Notes: generated from the sequence alone by a model not told the origin. DNA of 64,000 nt from Massilia norwichensis (GCF_024753245.1 NZ_JANUGX010000009.1:62001-126000); one strand, 5' to 3'. Shown: positions 42,675 through 51,553, counted from the first letter of the stretch. Numbers and translations: made by a program.

Positions 42675-43154
42675 CTAGCCGCCGATGCCGCCGATGCGGT
42701 CGAGCTCCACCTTCAGGCGCGCACGGTCGGCTTGCAGCAAGTCCGGCGGCAGGGCGAGGAAGGCTTCGATGCGCGCACGCAGGATCGCATAGGCCTGCTC
42801 GAAGGCCGCGTCGATTTCCGCATCGGGACCGACCACGTGGCTCGGATCGTCCACGCCCCAGTGCGTATGCAGGACCGGGCCGAGATAGGCCGGGCAGGTC
42901 TCGCCGGCGGCACTGGCGCAAACGGTGACCACGATGTCGGGCACCAGCGGCAGCGCGTCCCAGGACTTGCTGAAGTAGCCCGCGGTCGGGATGCCCTTGG
43001 CGGCCAGCAGGGCCAATGCCCGCTCGTTCAGCTTGCCCGTTGGCTGGCTGCCGGCGCTGATGGCGCGCCAGCCGCTCGGGGCCAGGTGGTTGAAGACGGC
43101 CTCGCCGATGAGCGAGCGGCAGGAATTGCCGGTGCAGAGAAAAAGGACGTTCAT
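42675..43154 (-). CDS. arsC: Arsenate reductase ArsC (low-molecular-weight phosphatase type)
   Basis: ArsC reduces arsenate to arsenite. The 159-aa protein has the P-loop C7-TGNSC12-R13 (CX5R) and additional cysteines C79 and C87, matching the thioredoxin-coupled ArsC family. It lies between arsR (7 bases upstream) and arsB. The tail (residues 120-159) is longer than in S. aureus ArsC, as is common in proteobacterial versions. Confidence 0.94.
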   Translation of the reverse strand: MNVLFLCTGNSCRSLIGEAVFNHLAPSGWRAISAGSQPTGKLNERALALLAAKGIPTAGYFSKSWDALPLVPDIVVTVCASAAGETCPAYLGPVLHTHWGVDDPSHVVGPDAEIDAAFEQAYAILRARIEAFLALPPDLLQADRARLKVELDRIGGIGG

Positions 43155-43161
43155 AGCAGGG

Positions 43162-43473
43162 TCAGGCCTTGCAGGCCGGAGGGCAGGGTTCGCCCCCGCA
43201 GCAGTTCTCGGTCAGGAAACCGACCAGCGCATTCATCGTGTCGAACTGCGCGGCGTAGATCACGAAGCGGCCTTCCTGGCGCGGCACGATCAGCTTCGCA
43301 TGGCTCAGTTCTTTCAGGTGGAAGGACAGCGACGAGGGCGGCATGCCGAGCGCGTCGGCGATGCGGCTGGCGGCGAGTCCGGCGGGGCCGGCCTGCACCA
43401 GCAGGCGGTAGGCAGCCAGCCGCGATTCCTGGGCCAGTGCTGCCAGGGCTGTTACCGCATCATTGTTGTCCAT
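43162..43473 (-). CDS. arsR: Arsenic-responsive repressor ArsR
   Basis: The 103-aa winged-helix repressor has the recognition helix region ASRIADALGMPPSSLSFHLK and a C-terminal cluster C91, C92, C97, C101 that probably binds As(III). This tail replaces the CVC motif of the E. coli type. ATG at 43473 is used; a longer frame upstream crosses the promoter and is rejected. It is the first gene of the ars operon. Confidence 0.93.
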   Translation of the reverse strand: MDNNDAVTALAALAQESRLAAYRLLVQAGPAGLAASRIADALGMPPSSLSFHLKELSHAKLIVPRQEGRFVIYAAQFDTMNALVGFLTENCCGGEPCPPACKA

Positions 43474-43485
43474 GCTCGACTCGCG

Positions 43486-43509
43486 TATCGTTTCGATATT
43501 TCGAGTATA
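43486..43509 (-). promoter_or_regulatory. ars operon promoter and probable ArsR operator
   Basis: TATCG-TTT-CGATA (43486-43498) is a perfect 5-base inverted repeat, 13-25 bases upstream of the arsR ATG. On the minus strand it overlaps the predicted transcription start downstream of the -10 box TATACT (43504-43509). Repressor binding here would block transcription. The -35 region is weak. Confidence 0.55.
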
Positions 43510-43558
43510 GTGGAAATGTATCGCGGCTCGCAAGCGGGGGTGGGTGGTCCGTGACTGT

Positions 43559-44152
43559 TTACAGGAATTTGAGTGCCGGCGGGCGCATGCTGTCGACGTC
43601 GAAGGCTTCGGAGCGCGCCCCGCCGGCCATCATGCTGAAGGGCGAGACGTCGCGGCCGCCGCGCGATGCCGCCAGGCGGCTGTTGAAGACGCCGAAGCCT
43701 TGGCCGGCCGGGCGCGGACCGTCGTCGAGGCGCCCGAAGCTGTCGACGCTGTCGAAGCCGAAGCCGCCGCGCTCTTCTTCCAGCGCCTCCAGGCGCGCTT
43801 CCAGCCGGGCGACGGTCGCGCGCAGCGCGGCCAGCTCGCGCTCCTTCTCGAGCAAGGCCTCGCGATGCGCCGCTTCCAGCTGGCGGATGCGCTGCTGGGC
43901 GTCGCCGTGCAGGCGGTCAGCCAGTTCTTCGACGAAGTCGTGCAGGCTGCGCGCGGTGTCTTCGCGCATGCTGCCGGCATCCCGTCCCGTGTCCTCGTCG
44001 GCCAGCTCCTTCAGGAAGCGGTGGATGGTCGATTTCGAGCCGGTATTGCCCAGGGCCAGGCGCACCGCGTCGACGGAAGGGTAGCGCCCCGCCGCCAGCA
44101 GTTGCTCGCGGCAGGTCCGGACCTGCGATTTTGAAAGACCGCTTCTCGCCAT
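43559..44152 (-). CDS. KfrA-like DNA-binding protein
   Basis: The 197-aa protein resembles plasmid KfrA: an N-terminal DNA-binding helix-turn-helix region (about 1-50: LSKSQVRTCREQLLAAG, PSVDAVRLALGNTGSKSTIH) followed by a long coiled coil (about 60-125, EALLEKERELAALRATVARL). The last 70 residues are Gly/Phe/Asp-rich and unusual. It starts 6 bases after the antiporter stop, so the two are likely co-transcribed. In plasmids KfrA autoregulates and aids stability; a chromosomal role is unknown. Confidence 0.75.
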   Translation of the reverse strand: MARSGLSKSQVRTCREQLLAAGRYPSVDAVRLALGNTGSKSTIHRFLKELADEDTGRDAGSMREDTARSLHDFVEELADRLHGDAQQRIRQLEAAHREALLEKERELAALRATVARLEARLEALEEERGGFGFDSVDSFGRLDDGPRPAGQGFGVFNSRLAASRGGRDVSPFSMMAGGARSEAFDVDSMRPPALKFL

Positions 44153-44158
44153 GGGGTG

Positions 44159-45367
44159 TTATGAACTCGCTTGATTGACCAGGCCGCTGTGCTGCGCCCG
44201 GTGCAATTTGGGATGCACGACCGGGATCGTCAGCATGGTACTGCCGACTGCCATCAGCAGCAAGGCCGTGAAGGTTTCGCTGGTGATGATCTGCTTGTCG
44301 AGCAGGATGTTGGCGAAGATGATCTCGATCAGCGCCTTGGTCTGCAGCAGCCAGCCGATGATCGAGGCTTCGCCGCTCTTCCAGTTCAGGAGCTTGCCGG
44401 CGATATGGGCAGCCGCCAGCTTGCCGCCGACCGAGGCGAACAACAGCAGGCCGGCCGCGAAGAACACCTGGTAGCCGCCCAGGTCCCATTTGGTGCGCAG
44501 GCCGGTGCTGAGGAAGAACACCGGCATCAGCACCATCAGCACGTTCTTGAAGAGGGCATCCAGCTGCTCCTGGCCGAACCAATCGGCATCCATCACCACG
44601 CCCGCCAGGAAGGCGCCGACCATGAAGTGCAGTCCGGCCCAGTCGGCGCCGAACGCGCAGGCGATCAGCCAGCCGAGGGCGACGTACCAGCGGTCGCTGC
44701 GCGGCAGGCGCGCCATCAGGCGGCGGAAGGGCACCGTCAGGAACACGAACAGCAGCAGGAAGCCGAGCTGGCGGCCGACCCGTTCCCAGTCGAGCATGAT
44801 CAGCGCCAGCACGCCCCAGATCGCGACGTCGTCCAGGCTGGCGTAACGCAGGATGCGCTGGCCCATCGGCTGGCGCAGGATATTCAGCTTTTCGAGCAGG
44901 AGCACCAGGATCGGCAGCGCGGTCACGGCGCAGGCCATGCCGGTGCCGAGCATGAACTGCCAGGGCGCCGCCTTCGACCCGATCCAGCCCTGGTATTGCA
45001 TCAGCAGGAAAGCAGCGGCGCAGCCGGCCAGCAGCGGGACGCCCAGCGACAGGCCGGCCGTGGCCGCGCTCTCGCGGCGGTACTGCCAGACCTTCTTGAG
45101 GTCGAGTTCCACGCCGGCCAGCATCACGAACAGCATCACGCCCCATTGCGCGATGCCGTTCAGGGTCTTCACCACGTCCGGATTGAAAACGAATTTGTGG
45201 TACTCGGGAAAGAATGCGCCGACCACGCCGGGGCCCAGGATGATGCCCATGATGATCTGGACGATCACCAGGGGCGCAAAATAATCGGTGCGGCACAGGC
45301 GCCAGACCAGATAGGGGGCGACGAAGATCAGCAGCATCGCCAGCAGGAAGATTTCCGTGGTGCTCAT
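44159..45367 (-). CDS. CPA2-family cation:proton antiporter (Kef-type membrane part)
   Basis: The 402-aa protein has about 12 hydrophobic helices with the Na+/H+ exchanger fold. Family segments include GIILGPGVVGAFFPEY, MLAGVELDLKKVW, the ion-site region ALPILVLLLEKL with SLDDVAIWG (D-D pair), and HFMVGAFLAGVVM. No C-terminal TrkA/RCK regulatory domain is present, unlike KefB/KefC. It is likely in an operon with the KfrA-like gene. The exact cation is unknown. Confidence 0.88.
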   Translation of the reverse strand: MSTTEIFLLAMLLIFVAPYLVWRLCRTDYFAPLVIVQIIMGIILGPGVVGAFFPEYHKFVFNPDVVKTLNGIAQWGVMLFVMLAGVELDLKKVWQYRRESAATAGLSLGVPLLAGCAAAFLLMQYQGWIGSKAAPWQFMLGTGMACAVTALPILVLLLEKLNILRQPMGQRILRYASLDDVAIWGVLALIMLDWERVGRQLGFLLLFVFLTVPFRRLMARLPRSDRWYVALGWLIACAFGADWAGLHFMVGAFLAGVVMDADWFGQEQLDALFKNVLMVLMPVFFLSTGLRTKWDLGGYQVFFAAGLLLFASVGGKLAAAHIAGKLLNWKSGEASIIGWLLQTKALIEIIFANILLDKQIITSETFTALLLMAVGSTMLTIPVVHPKLHRAQHSGLVNQASS

Positions 45368-45384
45368 TGCTCAGGTCTCCTTGG

Positions 45385-45398
45385 TACGTAATTATGTA
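45385..45398. promoter_or_regulatory. Near-palindrome upstream of the antiporter gene
   Basis: TACGTAATTATGTA is a 14-base inverted repeat with one mismatched pair, lying 18-31 bases upstream of the antiporter ATG. It could be a binding site for the KfrA-like protein of the same operon; this is speculative. The whole divergent gap to the GH43 gene is 165 bases. Confidence 0.3.
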
Positions 45399-45532
45399 AT
45401 GGTGTACGGACAGTGATGCTAACGAACAATTAACCGCATGCAAAGAAATTTCTGCCAAAATGGGAAGGTTTCCACACAAACCTGACTGATCTGATAGGCT
45501 GGATTGCGGCGCGCGCAGGCGCAGGAGGACCA

Positions 45533-46606
45533 ATGAAGAACAAGCTCGGCGTACTGGCGCAGGCAGCGCTGCTGGTGGTATCGACGGTCGCCGGCATGGC
45601 GGCGCAGGCAGCCAACCCGATCGTGCCCGGCTGGTACGCCGATCCGGAAATCCGCATCTTCGATGGCCGCTACTGGATCTATCCGACCTATTCCGACGCT
45701 GCCGGCAAGCCGGAGCAGCCGCCATCCTTCAACGCCCGGCAAAAACGGCTGCGCGCACAGACGCAGCTGATCTGGGAACCCTTCCTGAAGCAGACCTTCC
45801 TCGACGCCTTTTCCTCGCCCGACCTGGTGCACTGGACCAGGCACCCGCACGTGCTCGACGTCGAGCGGGTTGCCTGGGCCGCCTATGCCGTCTGGGCGCC
45901 TTCGGCCATCGAGCACCATGGCCGCTACTACCTGTTCTTCGGCGCCAACGACATCAAGAGCAACGGCCAGCTCGGCGGCATCGGCGTGGCCGTCAGCGAC
46001 CGTCCCGAGGGGCCATTCAGGGACGCGCTCGGCAAACCGCTGATCGGCGAAATCCACAACGGCGCCCAGCCGATCGACCAGATGGTCTTCAAGGACGACG
46101 ACGGCCAACTCTATATGTATTACGGCGGCTGGAAGCATGCCAACGTGGTCAGGCTGGCGCCCGACCTGCTCAGCCTCCTGCCTTTCCCGGATGGCGTCAC
46201 CTACAAGGAGATCACGCCGGACCCGGCCTATGTGGAAGGCTCCTTCATGGCCAAGCGCAAGGGCGTGTATTACCTGATGTGGTCGGAAGGGGAGTGGACC
46301 GGGCCGGATTACCGCGTCGCCTACGCCATGGGCGCGTCACCGGTCGGGCCCTTCAGGCGTATCGGCACGATCCTCGAGCAGGACGCCAGGATCGCGCGCG
46401 GCGCCGGGCACCATTCGATCGTGAACATTCCGGGCAGCGACGACTGGTACATCGCCTATCACCGCCGGCCCTTGAACGACAAGGACGGCAACCACCGCGA
46501 ACTGGCCATCGACCGGCTGTATTTCAATGAAGACGGTACGATCAGGCCGGTCACGATGACCAGCGAAGGCGTGCCGCCGCGGCCGCTCAAAGGCTCAGCA
46601 CCCTGA
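45533..46606 (+). CDS. Glycoside hydrolase family 43 protein, exported
   Basis: The 357-aa protein has a signal peptide (residues 1-26, cleavage near AAQA-AN) and a five-bladed propeller. Catalytic candidates are D37 (WYADPEI) as base, an Asp in QPIDQMVFKDDDG as the pKa modulator, and the Glu in YVEGSFMAKRKG as acid. The family acts mainly on arabinans, xylans and related plant polysaccharides; the substrate cannot be determined here. Its 3' end overlaps the convergent ABC transporter gene by 20 bases. Confidence 0.88.
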   Translation: MKNKLGVLAQAALLVVSTVAGMAAQAANPIVPGWYADPEIRIFDGRYWIYPTYSDAAGKPEQPPSFNARQKRLRAQTQLIWEPFLKQTFLDAFSSPDLVHWTRHPHVLDVERVAWAAYAVWAPSAIEHHGRYYLFFGANDIKSNGQLGGIGVAVSDRPEGPFRDALGKPLIGEIHNGAQPIDQMVFKDDDGQLYMYYGGWKHANVVRLAPDLLSLLPFPDGVTYKEITPDPAYVEGSFMAKRKGVYYLMWSEGEWTGPDYRVAYAMGASPVGPFRRIGTILEQDARIARGAGHHSIVNIPGSDDWYIAYHRRPLNDKDGNHRELAIDRLYFNEDGTIRPVTMTSEGVPPRPLKGSAP

Positions 46607-48521
46607 TCGCCGGCGACGTCGCCGGCACGGCCTTGCGCGCATCCTGTGCCCGCGGCGCTTCGACACCCGCACTGCCGGTCGCGGCCCCTGGCGCATCGAA
46701 CTGGCAGCCGCTGGCCTCGTGCAGTTCCCATGCGCCTTCGCCCTTCAGGCGCAGCACGTGGGTGTGGTGGCGCAGCACCGCCGCCCGGTGCGCGATGCTG
46801 ATCAGGGTGGTGCCGCTTGCGCGCAGGCGCGCATACAGCGACGCCTCGTTTGCGCTGTCGAGCGCACTGGTCGCCTCGTCGAGGATCACGATGCCGGGTT
46901 CGTGCACCAGCACGCGGGCGAAGGCCAGGCGCTGCTGCTCGCCCACCGACAGCAGCTTTTCCCAGTCCTGCACCGCATCCAGGCCGCCCACGCGCTCGGC
47001 CAGATAGGGCAGGTGGACCTGCTCGAGGATGGCCAGCAGCTGGTCGTCGCTCAGGTCGCAATCCGCGCTCGGGTAGATCAGCTGGCTGCGCAGGCTGCCG
47101 TGCTGCAGGTAGGGCTGCTGCGGCAGGAAGAAGAACTCTTCCATCGGCGGATGGCGGATCGTGCCGCTGCCGCGATGCCACAGGCCGGCGATCGCGCGCA
47201 GCAGCGAGCTCTTGCCGCAGCCGCTGTCGCCGGTGATGAGCAGGGCGTCGCCGGGTTTGAGGACCAGGTTCAGCTCCTTGATCAGCACGCGGTCGGATTG
47301 CGGCGGGTGCAGGGTCAGGGCTTCGAGCGTGAGCTGCTGGCCCGGGCGCTTCTGGATGCGCGGCTGCAGGCTTTCCTCCGCCGGCTTGCCGCTCTCGGCC
47401 GGCAGCAGCAGGTTCGACAGCCCCTGCAGGCGGTCGATGCCGGCCACGAAGCGGCTCAGGCTCTCGAAGTTGTCGACGATGACGCCGACCGCGCCCAGCA
47501 CGGCGGTAAAGGCGCCGGCCGCCTGCACCGCGCGGCCGACCTCCAGCTCGCCGGACAGCACCTGCGAGGCCAGGATCACGCTCGGCAGCACCAGGGTCAG
47601 CTGGCTGAAGGTGCGCTGGAAGAAGTTGAGCGAACGCTGCTTGCGGATCAGGCGCGCGAAGTTGTTGATGACCTTGTCCAGCTTGCTGTCGATGTGGGCG
47701 CGCTCCTGGGCCTCGCCGCGGTAGAAGGCGATCGACTCGGCATTCTCGCGCACGCGCATCAGGCTGAAGCGGAAATCCGCCTCGCGCCGCAACTGCCAGA
47801 AATTCAGGTGGATCAGGGGCGTGCCGAACACCCACAAGGCGACCACGGTGCCGGTCAGCGCATACACCGCCAGCACGCCGACCAGCAGGTGCGAAATCGA
47901 CCACAGCACGGCGCTGAAGGCCACCAGCTGCATGATCGAACCCAGGAAGATCAGCAGGAAGTTGATCGACCTGCCGGTAAAGGTGTTGATGTCCTCGCTG
48001 ATGCGCTGGTCGGGGTTGTCGATGTCGGGGTCGGCGCCCAGCTCGTAGTACTTGCGGCCTTGCAGGTAGCCGTCGAGGAAGCGGCCGGTCAGCCAGCGCC
48101 GCCACTTGTTGGCGAACAGGTCGCGCATGTAGTAATAGAAGGCGTAGATCGGCACCGCGAAGGCCAGCACGAACAGGCAGGCGCGTACCGAAGTCCAGAA
48201 GCGGTCGCCATTCCTGCTGGCCAGCGCCGAGGTCATTTCGCCGGCCTGGTCGTTCAGCATCACCGCGAACTTGGTTTCGGCCAGCATCAGCACGATCAGC
48301 AGGCCGAGCAGCAGCCAGGCCTGCTTCTTTTCTTCGCCCAGCCAATAGGGTTTGGCCACCCTGATAAATTGCTTCCACGCAGCGAGTGACAGGGGTTTGA
48401 TCCGGCGCTTCTTTTTGGGCGCTGCCGGGGCATCGCTGCCTGCGCCCTTGGTGATGTCTTCGGGTTTCATGAGGGTCAGCATACGGCCGCGTTGGGCAGG
48501 GTTCTGTGCAGAAACGGACAT
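46587..48521 (-). CDS. SbmA/YddA-type ABC transporter, fused permease and ATPase
   Basis: The 644-aa protein joins an SbmA/ABCD-like membrane domain (about 45-370, six hydrophobic segments; conserved NPDQRISEDINTFT) to an ATPase domain (about 405-610) with Walker A GDSGCGKSS, signature LSVGEQQRLAFARV and Walker B IVILDEATSALD. This layout matches E. coli YddA and vitamin B12 or peptide-type transporters of the ABC-D group. ATG at 48521 is chosen; later in-frame ATGs at 48482 and 48470 are possible. The C-terminal 40 residues are Ala-rich and outside the fold. Confidence 0.88.
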   Translation of the reverse strand: MSVSAQNPAQRGRMLTLMKPEDITKGAGSDAPAAPKKKRRIKPLSLAAWKQFIRVAKPYWLGEEKKQAWLLLGLLIVLMLAETKFAVMLNDQAGEMTSALASRNGDRFWTSVRACLFVLAFAVPIYAFYYYMRDLFANKWRRWLTGRFLDGYLQGRKYYELGADPDIDNPDQRISEDINTFTGRSINFLLIFLGSIMQLVAFSAVLWSISHLLVGVLAVYALTGTVVALWVFGTPLIHLNFWQLRREADFRFSLMRVRENAESIAFYRGEAQERAHIDSKLDKVINNFARLIRKQRSLNFFQRTFSQLTLVLPSVILASQVLSGELEVGRAVQAAGAFTAVLGAVGVIVDNFESLSRFVAGIDRLQGLSNLLLPAESGKPAEESLQPRIQKRPGQQLTLEALTLHPPQSDRVLIKELNLVLKPGDALLITGDSGCGKSSLLRAIAGLWHRGSGTIRHPPMEEFFFLPQQPYLQHGSLRSQLIYPSADCDLSDDQLLAILEQVHLPYLAERVGGLDAVQDWEKLLSVGEQQRLAFARVLVHEPGIVILDEATSALDSANEASLYARLRASGTTLISIAHRAAVLRHHTHVLRLKGEGAWELHEASGCQFDAPGAATGSAGVEAPRAQDARKAVPATSPAIRVLSL

Positions 48522-48619
48522 AGCGTCGACGAAAAAAATGCTCGTGCGACAGTCGTGACAATCGGTGAGTGTGTGCGGGCAATCGCTGGCTATACTCATC
48601 CATTTCAATGGAGGAAATC

Positions 48620-49129
48620 ATGAACATGCTTGCCTGCCGCATCCTTCCCGCGCTGGTTCTCGTGACTGGCCTGCAGCCTGCCCTGGGCAGCGCATGCGCG
48701 ATCATGAACAAGGAGCAGGCGGCGGAAAGGCAGCGCCAGATCGTCGACGAAACCAAGGCCGAGATTACGAAGCTCAAGGAACAGGCCGACCTGATCTTCA
48801 TCGGCCGGCTGTCGAAGCTGACTTTCGAGAAGGAAGCCGTCGACAAGGATGGCTGGCAGCACCATCAGGCCGTGTTCACGGTCGACAGACCGATCAAGGG
48901 CCATTACCCGGAAGGGCAGGCCCTGCAATTTGCCACGAGCAGGAACCGCGTCTGGGTTTCCATCGGCTGCCGGCCGCAGTTCTGGCAGTTGCCGACCGAA
49001 AAAGGCGAAGGCGAGTCCTACCTGGTCTACGCGAAGGAAGGCACGATCCTCAGGACCAACCACATCCCCGACAGGCCGCAAGCCCTGGGCGCTTACGAGG
49101 AAGCCGCATTCATCAGCGACGAGCGCTGA
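48620..49129 (+). CDS. Exported protein of unknown function
   Basis: I do not recognise this 169-aa protein. It has a signal peptide (residues 1-25: MNMLACRILPALVLVTGLQP then ALGSACA), a charged helix (about 30-50, EQAAERQRQIVDETKAEI), and a beta-rich part with GRLSKLTF, HHQAVFTVDRPIKGHYPEG and SYLVYAKEG, the kind of fold seen in small secreted proteins. Cysteines at about 25 and 120 may form a disulfide. ATG at 48620 has a GGAGGAAAT RBS. The 3' end lies 50 bases before rdgB. Confidence 0.7.
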   Translation: MNMLACRILPALVLVTGLQPALGSACAIMNKEQAAERQRQIVDETKAEITKLKEQADLIFIGRLSKLTFEKEAVDKDGWQHHQAVFTVDRPIKGHYPEGQALQFATSRNRVWVSIGCRPQFWQLPTEKGEGESYLVYAKEGTILRTNHIPDRPQALGAYEEAAFISDER

Positions 49130-49179
49130 CGGGGCCGGGGCGCTAAAATAGCGGCTTCCCCGCGCACCCGATAAAGAAC

Positions 49180-49764
49180 ATGACCCAACGCCTCATCCTT
49201 GCCTCGAACAACGCAGGCAAGCTCAAGGAATTCGCCCAGCTGCTGGCCCCGATCGGCTTCGAACTGCATCCACAGGGCGAGTTCAACGTCCCCGAAGCGG
49301 AAGAGCCCTTCGGCACCTTCGTCGAGAACGCCCTGCAGAAGGCCCGCCATGCTTCGCGCCTGACCGGCCTGCCGGCGCTGGCCGACGATTCCGGCGTCTG
49401 CGTGAACGCCCTCGGCGGCGCGCCCGGCGTGTACTCGGCGCGCTATGCCGGCGAACCGAAGTCGGACGCCCGCAACAACGAAAAGCTGATCGCAGACCTC
49501 GCAAGCCACGCCGACAAGTCGGCCTATTACTATTGCGTGCTGGTCTACGTGCGCCACGCCGACGATCCGCAGCCGGTGATCGCCGACGGCATCTGGCGCG
49601 GCCAGATCGTCGACACCCCGCGCGGCGCCAACGGCTTCGGCTACGACCCTTACTTCCTGATCCCGGCACTGGGCAAGACCACCGCCGAGCTGGAGCCATC
49701 CGAGAAGAACGCCATCTCCCACCGCGGCCAGGCGATCCGCGCCCTGGTCGAAAAGCTCAGGTAA
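49180..49764 (+). CDS. rdgB: dITP/XTP pyrophosphatase (RdgB/HAM1)
   Basis: This enzyme removes non-canonical purine nucleotides such as dITP and XTP. The 194-aa protein has the N-terminal LILASNNAGKLKEFAQLL, the FVENALQKARHASRLTGLPA block, DDSGVCVNALGGAPGVYSARY, and the C-terminal SHRGQAIRALVEKL. Length is normal. It is followed after 8 bases by hemW, the usual order. Confidence 0.96.
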   Translation: MTQRLILASNNAGKLKEFAQLLAPIGFELHPQGEFNVPEAEEPFGTFVENALQKARHASRLTGLPALADDSGVCVNALGGAPGVYSARYAGEPKSDARNNEKLIADLASHADKSAYYYCVLVYVRHADDPQPVIADGIWRGQIVDTPRGANGFGYDPYFLIPALGKTTAELEPSEKNAISHRGQAIRALVEKLR

Positions 49765-49772
49765 TCGAAGCG

Positions 49773-51017
49773 ATGATTCCGATTAAACCCGTCGGCAACG
49801 GCGTGGCGGCGAACACCGAGCCGCGTAATCCCGCCACCGCCGCCCTGCAATACCTGCAGCCCGGTTCCCTGAACCTGACGGCGCTGCCGCCGCTGTCGCT
49901 GTACATCCACTGGCCGTGGTGCGTGCGCAAATGCCCGTATTGCGACTTCAATTCGCACGAGTCGAAGGGACCGGTGCCCGAGCAGGCCTACCTGGACGCG
50001 CTGCGCCTCGACCTCGAACAGTCGCTGCCGCTGATCTGGGGACGCAAGATCCAGACCGTGTTCATCGGCGGCGGCACGCCCAGCCTGATGTCGGCCGCCG
50101 GCCTCGACCGCCTGCTGTCCGACCTGCGCACCCTGCTGCCGCTGGAGATCAACGCCGAGATCACGATGGAAGCGAATCCCGGCACCTTCGAGGCGGAAAA
50201 ATTCAAGGCCTACCGCGCCAGCGGCATCAACCGCCTGTCGATCGGCATCCAGAGCTTCAACGGCAGGCACCTGCAGGCGCTGGGCCGCATCCACGACGAG
50301 AACGAAGCGCGCAAGGCGATCGAGATCGCCCAGGCCAACTTCGACAACTTCAACCTCGACCTGATGTTCGCGCTGCCCGGGCAGACGCTCGAAGAAGCGC
50401 AGCGCGACATCGATACCGCACTGTCCTACGCGCCGCCGCACCTGTCGCTGTACCACCTGACGATGGAGCCGAACACGGTCTTCGCCAAGTACCCGCCGCA
50501 GCTGCCCGACGACGACGAGAGCGCGGACATCCAGGACATGATCCACGAGAAGATGGCGGGCGCCGGCTACGAGCACTACGAGGTCTCGGCCTACGCCCGG
50601 CCCGGCCACCGCGCGCGCCACAACCTGAACTACTGGCAGTTCGGCGACTATCTCGGCATCGGCGCCGGCGCGCATTCGAAGCTGTCCTTCCCGCACCGCG
50701 TGCTGCGCCAGGCGCGCTACAAGCAGCCGGCGTCCTTCATCGAAGCGGCGCAAAAGGGCAATGCGGTGCACGAGGAGCACGAGATCACGCGCGCCGAGAT
50801 GGGCTTCGAATTCATGCTCAACACGCTGCGCCTGCTTGATGGCTTCGACCCGAACCTGTTCGGCGAGCGCACCGGCATGTCGATCACGGCCATCGAGAAG
50901 ACGCTCAACGAAGCCGAGGCCAAAGGCTTGCTGTACCGCGACTTCAAGGTGATCCGCCCGACCGAGCTGGGGCAGCGCTTCCTCAACGATCTGCACGAGA
51001 TGTTTTTGGCGGAATGA
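49773..51017 (+). CDS. hemW: Heme chaperone HemW (radical SAM)
   Basis: HemW is a radical-SAM-type protein that delivers heme; it was once annotated as coproporphyrinogen oxidase. The 414-aa product has the iron-sulfur motif C50-VRK-C54-PY-C57 with WCVRKCPYCDF, then FIGGGTPSLMS and INRLSIGIQSFN. The C-terminal HemN-type domain contains NYWQFGDYLGIGAGAHSKL. It has a 40-residue N-terminal extension. It overlaps the next gene by ATGA. Confidence 0.94.
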   Translation: MIPIKPVGNGVAANTEPRNPATAALQYLQPGSLNLTALPPLSLYIHWPWCVRKCPYCDFNSHESKGPVPEQAYLDALRLDLEQSLPLIWGRKIQTVFIGGGTPSLMSAAGLDRLLSDLRTLLPLEINAEITMEANPGTFEAEKFKAYRASGINRLSIGIQSFNGRHLQALGRIHDENEARKAIEIAQANFDNFNLDLMFALPGQTLEEAQRDIDTALSYAPPHLSLYHLTMEPNTVFAKYPPQLPDDDESADIQDMIHEKMAGAGYEHYEVSAYARPGHRARHNLNYWQFGDYLGIGAGAHSKLSFPHRVLRQARYKQPASFIEAAQKGNAVHEEHEITRAEMGFEFMLNTLRLLDGFDPNLFGERTGMSITAIEKTLNEAEAKGLLYRDFKVIRPTELGQRFLNDLHEMFLAE

Positions 51018-51553
51018 TGAAAAAGACCCTCCTGACGGCCGCCATGCTGCTGGCGGTCTCTCTGAACGCGCTGGCGCAGGCGGACGACATCGCGGTGTAC
51101 AACCGCGGCGTCGAGGCATTCCGCGCCAAGGATTACGCCGCGGCCCGCCAGCATTGGGGCAAGCTGGTCGCCCAGCCTTACGCGGAAGCCTACAACAACC
51201 TCGGTTTCCTGCTGTATTACGGCATGGGCGGCGAAGCGGACCCGGTGCGCGCGGTGGCGCTGTGGCGGGCCGCCGCGGAAATGAAGCATCGCGAATCGCA
51301 GTGGCACCTGGCCGTTGCTTACGATGAAGGGAAGGGCGCCACGGCGAATGAGGTCGAAGCCTATGCCTGGTATCGCTGCGTCGACGCCAGCTACCGGCGC
51401 ACCCCGGCTGTCGATGGCGACGATGCCGCGATCCGCCGCCAGACCAGCGAAGGCCTCGCGCGCGTTTTCGGCCGCATCCCCGAGAAGCAGCGCGAAGCCG
51501 CCGAGCGGCTGGCCAGGGTCTACACCGATCTTTACCTGTCCGACGAAAAATAA
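51014..51553 (+). CDS. SEL1/TPR-like repeat protein, exported
   Basis: The 179-aa protein has a signal peptide (1-22, MMKKTLLTAAMLLAVSLNAL) and SEL1-like repeats (about 60-130): AYNNLGFLLYYGMGGEADPV, RAVALWRAAAEMKHRESQWH, then LAVAYDEGKG. These repeats usually mediate protein interactions in the periplasm. Its ATG overlaps the hemW stop (ATGA), indicating translational coupling; a functional link is not known. Confidence 0.8.
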   Translation: MMKKTLLTAAMLLAVSLNALAQADDIAVYNRGVEAFRAKDYAAARQHWGKLVAQPYAEAYNNLGFLLYYGMGGEADPVRAVALWRAAAEMKHRESQWHLAVAYDEGKGATANEVEAYAWYRCVDASYRRTPAVDGDDAAIRRQTSEGLARVFGRIPEKQREAAERLARVYTDLYLSDEK

